From an uncultured bacterium (GTDB taxonomy: Bacteria > Actinomycetota > Thermoleophilia > BMS3ABIN01), in contig CAJVWY010000012.1 of the NCBI GenBank assembly GCA_913009925.1, positions 1 through 12,863 on the forward strand: DNA of 12,863 bases. The letters run 5' to 3'. Of this stretch, positions 12,021 to 12,863 are shown piece by piece. Under the pieces are notes generated by a model, which was not told the DNA's origin, did not search any database, and worked only from the letters and a program-made list of their open reading frames with translations. Every line of letters begins with the position of its first letter. Position 1 is the first letter of the stretch. The position numbers and the translations under genes are program-made.

Positions 12021-12680
12021 ATGGTGTTCCGGCTTAAAAACCTGAACCGTTCCACTCGCGAGCTGGCTCCCGGAGCCTGCAGTGATTGCGCCTGGTGGCA
12101 GGGCTTCGATGACGGCTGGGACCAGCCGGAGCAGGCGGAACAGTGGGCGCGCCAGGCCGAAGAAACTCTGGGCGGCTGGGGGAAACTGGCCCTGGCCGAC
12201 GGACGGCTGCTGGGACTGATACAGTTCGGTCCCGCCACCATTTTCCCCCGCGTCAGTCAGCTTTGTCCCGGACCCCGAACCGGTGATCCGGTCTTTTTTA
12301 CCTGCAGCATGGTGACCAGCGAGGCGGATGAGCCTGCCCGCAAGAGCCTTATGCTGGCGGCGCTGGCAGACCTCCAGCAGCTGGAGACCGGGACCGCCGA
12401 GGCCTTTTGTTACAAGGAACCGGGTAAAGACATGCCTGGACACCTGTTTGACCGGGAGTTCCTCAGAGGATGCGGTTTCCGCCCGGTCCGTTCTGCAGGC
12501 AACGTTCAACTCATGCGCCTGGAGCTCGGCGGTCTACAGCCTTCGAAGCCGCTCCGGCATAGCACCCGTCACCGCATCCTGGAGCGGATCAAACGGCCCG
12601 CTTCAGCCCCCGCGCCCGCCACTCTCTGTCGCAGATACCACCGGCGGCCGGCGGCTATCAGAGTCTGTTCCCGGGGATGA
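12021..12680 (+). CDS. GNAT-like acetyltransferase family protein
   Basis: A 219-residue protein resembling small acetyltransferase-like proteins common in Actinomycetota: an N-terminal CSDCAWWQ (20-27), WGKLALADGRLLGLIQFGPATIFPR (strands beta2-beta4 of a GNAT fold), then FFTCSMV, AEAFCYKEPGKDMPGHLF and a late FLRGCGFRPVRSAGNVQLMRLEL. The acetyl-CoA loop that should read (Q/R)xxGx(G/A) is replaced by ADEPARKSL, so activity is doubtful. The last 45 residues form an Arg/Pro-rich tail beyond the domain. The ATG is preceded by TATAAT at six bases and seems leaderless. It stops 35 bases before the adapter. The family is inferred from motif order, and the acetyl acceptor is unknown. Confidence 0.7.
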   Translation: MVFRLKNLNRSTRELAPGACSDCAWWQGFDDGWDQPEQAEQWARQAEETLGGWGKLALADGRLLGLIQFGPATIFPRVSQLCPGPRTGDPVFFTCSMVTSEADEPARKSLMLAALADLQQLETGTAEAFCYKEPGKDMPGHLFDREFLRGCGFRPVRSAGNVQLMRLELGGLQPSKPLRHSTRHRILERIKRPASAPAPATLCRRYHRRPAAIRVCSRG

Positions 12681-12715
12681 GAGGCTCCTCCGGCCTCGCA
12701 CGCTCCTACGGCACG

Positions 12716-12773
12716 AGATCGGAAGAGCGTCGTGTAGGGAAAGAGTGTAGATCTCGGTGGTCGCCGTATCATT
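12716..12773 (-). other. Illumina TruSeq universal adapter, reverse complement (artefact)
   Basis: Bases 12716-12773 (beginning AGATCGGAAGAGCGTCGTGT and ending CGCCGTATCATT) match the complement of the TruSeq universal/P5 adapter over 58 bases. Read on the minus strand, it gives the familiar contaminant peptide containing MIRRPPRSTLF. It marks the right end of genomic sequence. Confidence 0.98.
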
Positions 12774-12863
12774 AAAAAAAAAAGCCTTCGCTTCCTTTCT
12801 CTCTCTTCCTCGACCCCCCCATTCCTGCCTTCTCCTCTCCACCTCTCCATCCCGTCTACCATG
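12774..12863. other. Poly-A and low-quality tail (artefact)
   Basis: Ten A (12774-12783) followed by a C/T-rich string to the contig end, mirroring the left end. This is read-through past the adapter, not genome. Confidence 0.93.

Noticed and set aside
12569..12862. A minus-strand gene entering from the right end
   Set aside because: Half of the frame is adapter and noise, and the rest lies opposite the acetyltransferase-like gene without any recognisable motif.

Overview
The window is one assembled contig whose two ends are not biological. Bases 1-149 (noise, poly-T, Illumina P7/TruSeq index adapter) and 12716-12863 (TruSeq universal adapter, poly-A, noise) are untrimmed sequencing artefact. 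The genomic part is about 150-12715. It is GC-rich, bacterial and gene-dense. The coding style is uniform and I see no insertion sequence, phage gene, tRNA, rRNA or CRISPR array. The gene families (a small acetyltransferase with an N-terminal CxxCxWW, a short YidC without the Gram-negative periplasmic domain, two good candidates for leaderless transcription, frequent GTG/TTG starts) point to an uncultured deep lineage of Actinomycetota. This placement is an inference.

Left region (150-3729): the 3' end of a HEAT-repeat-like gene converges on a minus-strand pair, an HNH endonuclease followed by a sugar-1-phosphate nucleotidyltransferase. The nucleotidyltransferase has its own promoter, and an inverted repeat spans that promoter's -10 element and the gene's ribosome binding site. 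Divergent from the HNH gene is rarA (replication-fork AAA+ ATPase), apparently leaderless and with a small dyad inside its promoter.

Middle region (3730-7976): a long acidic YtxH-like protein, a small Cys-rich minus-strand protein and a CopZ-like metallochaperone precede the conserved origin-proximal operon rpmH-rnpA-yidD-yidC-jag (minus strand). That operon encodes ribosomal protein L34, the RNase P protein, two membrane-insertion factors and the RNA-binding protein Jag. It is driven by a strong promoter (TTGACT-18-TATAAT). Just upstream lie two abutting perfect DnaA boxes, an inverted repeat, an AT-rich tract and a further near-consensus DnaA box, so 7681-7920 is a candidate oriC. The usual neighbour dnaA is absent. 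The flank is radC-htpX-lemA, and jag is followed by copZ instead of rsmG/parA/parB, so the canonical origin neighbourhood has been rearranged.

Right region (7977-12715): minus-strand radC, htpX and lemA (DNA-repair-associated JAMM protein, membrane protease and its usual partner) follow a stand-alone ScdA_N-type domain gene. Divergent from it is a second, short YtxH-like gene sharing a helical motif with the long one, then a membrane-anchored metallophosphoesterase, and finally a leaderless GNAT-like gene that ends just before the adapter.
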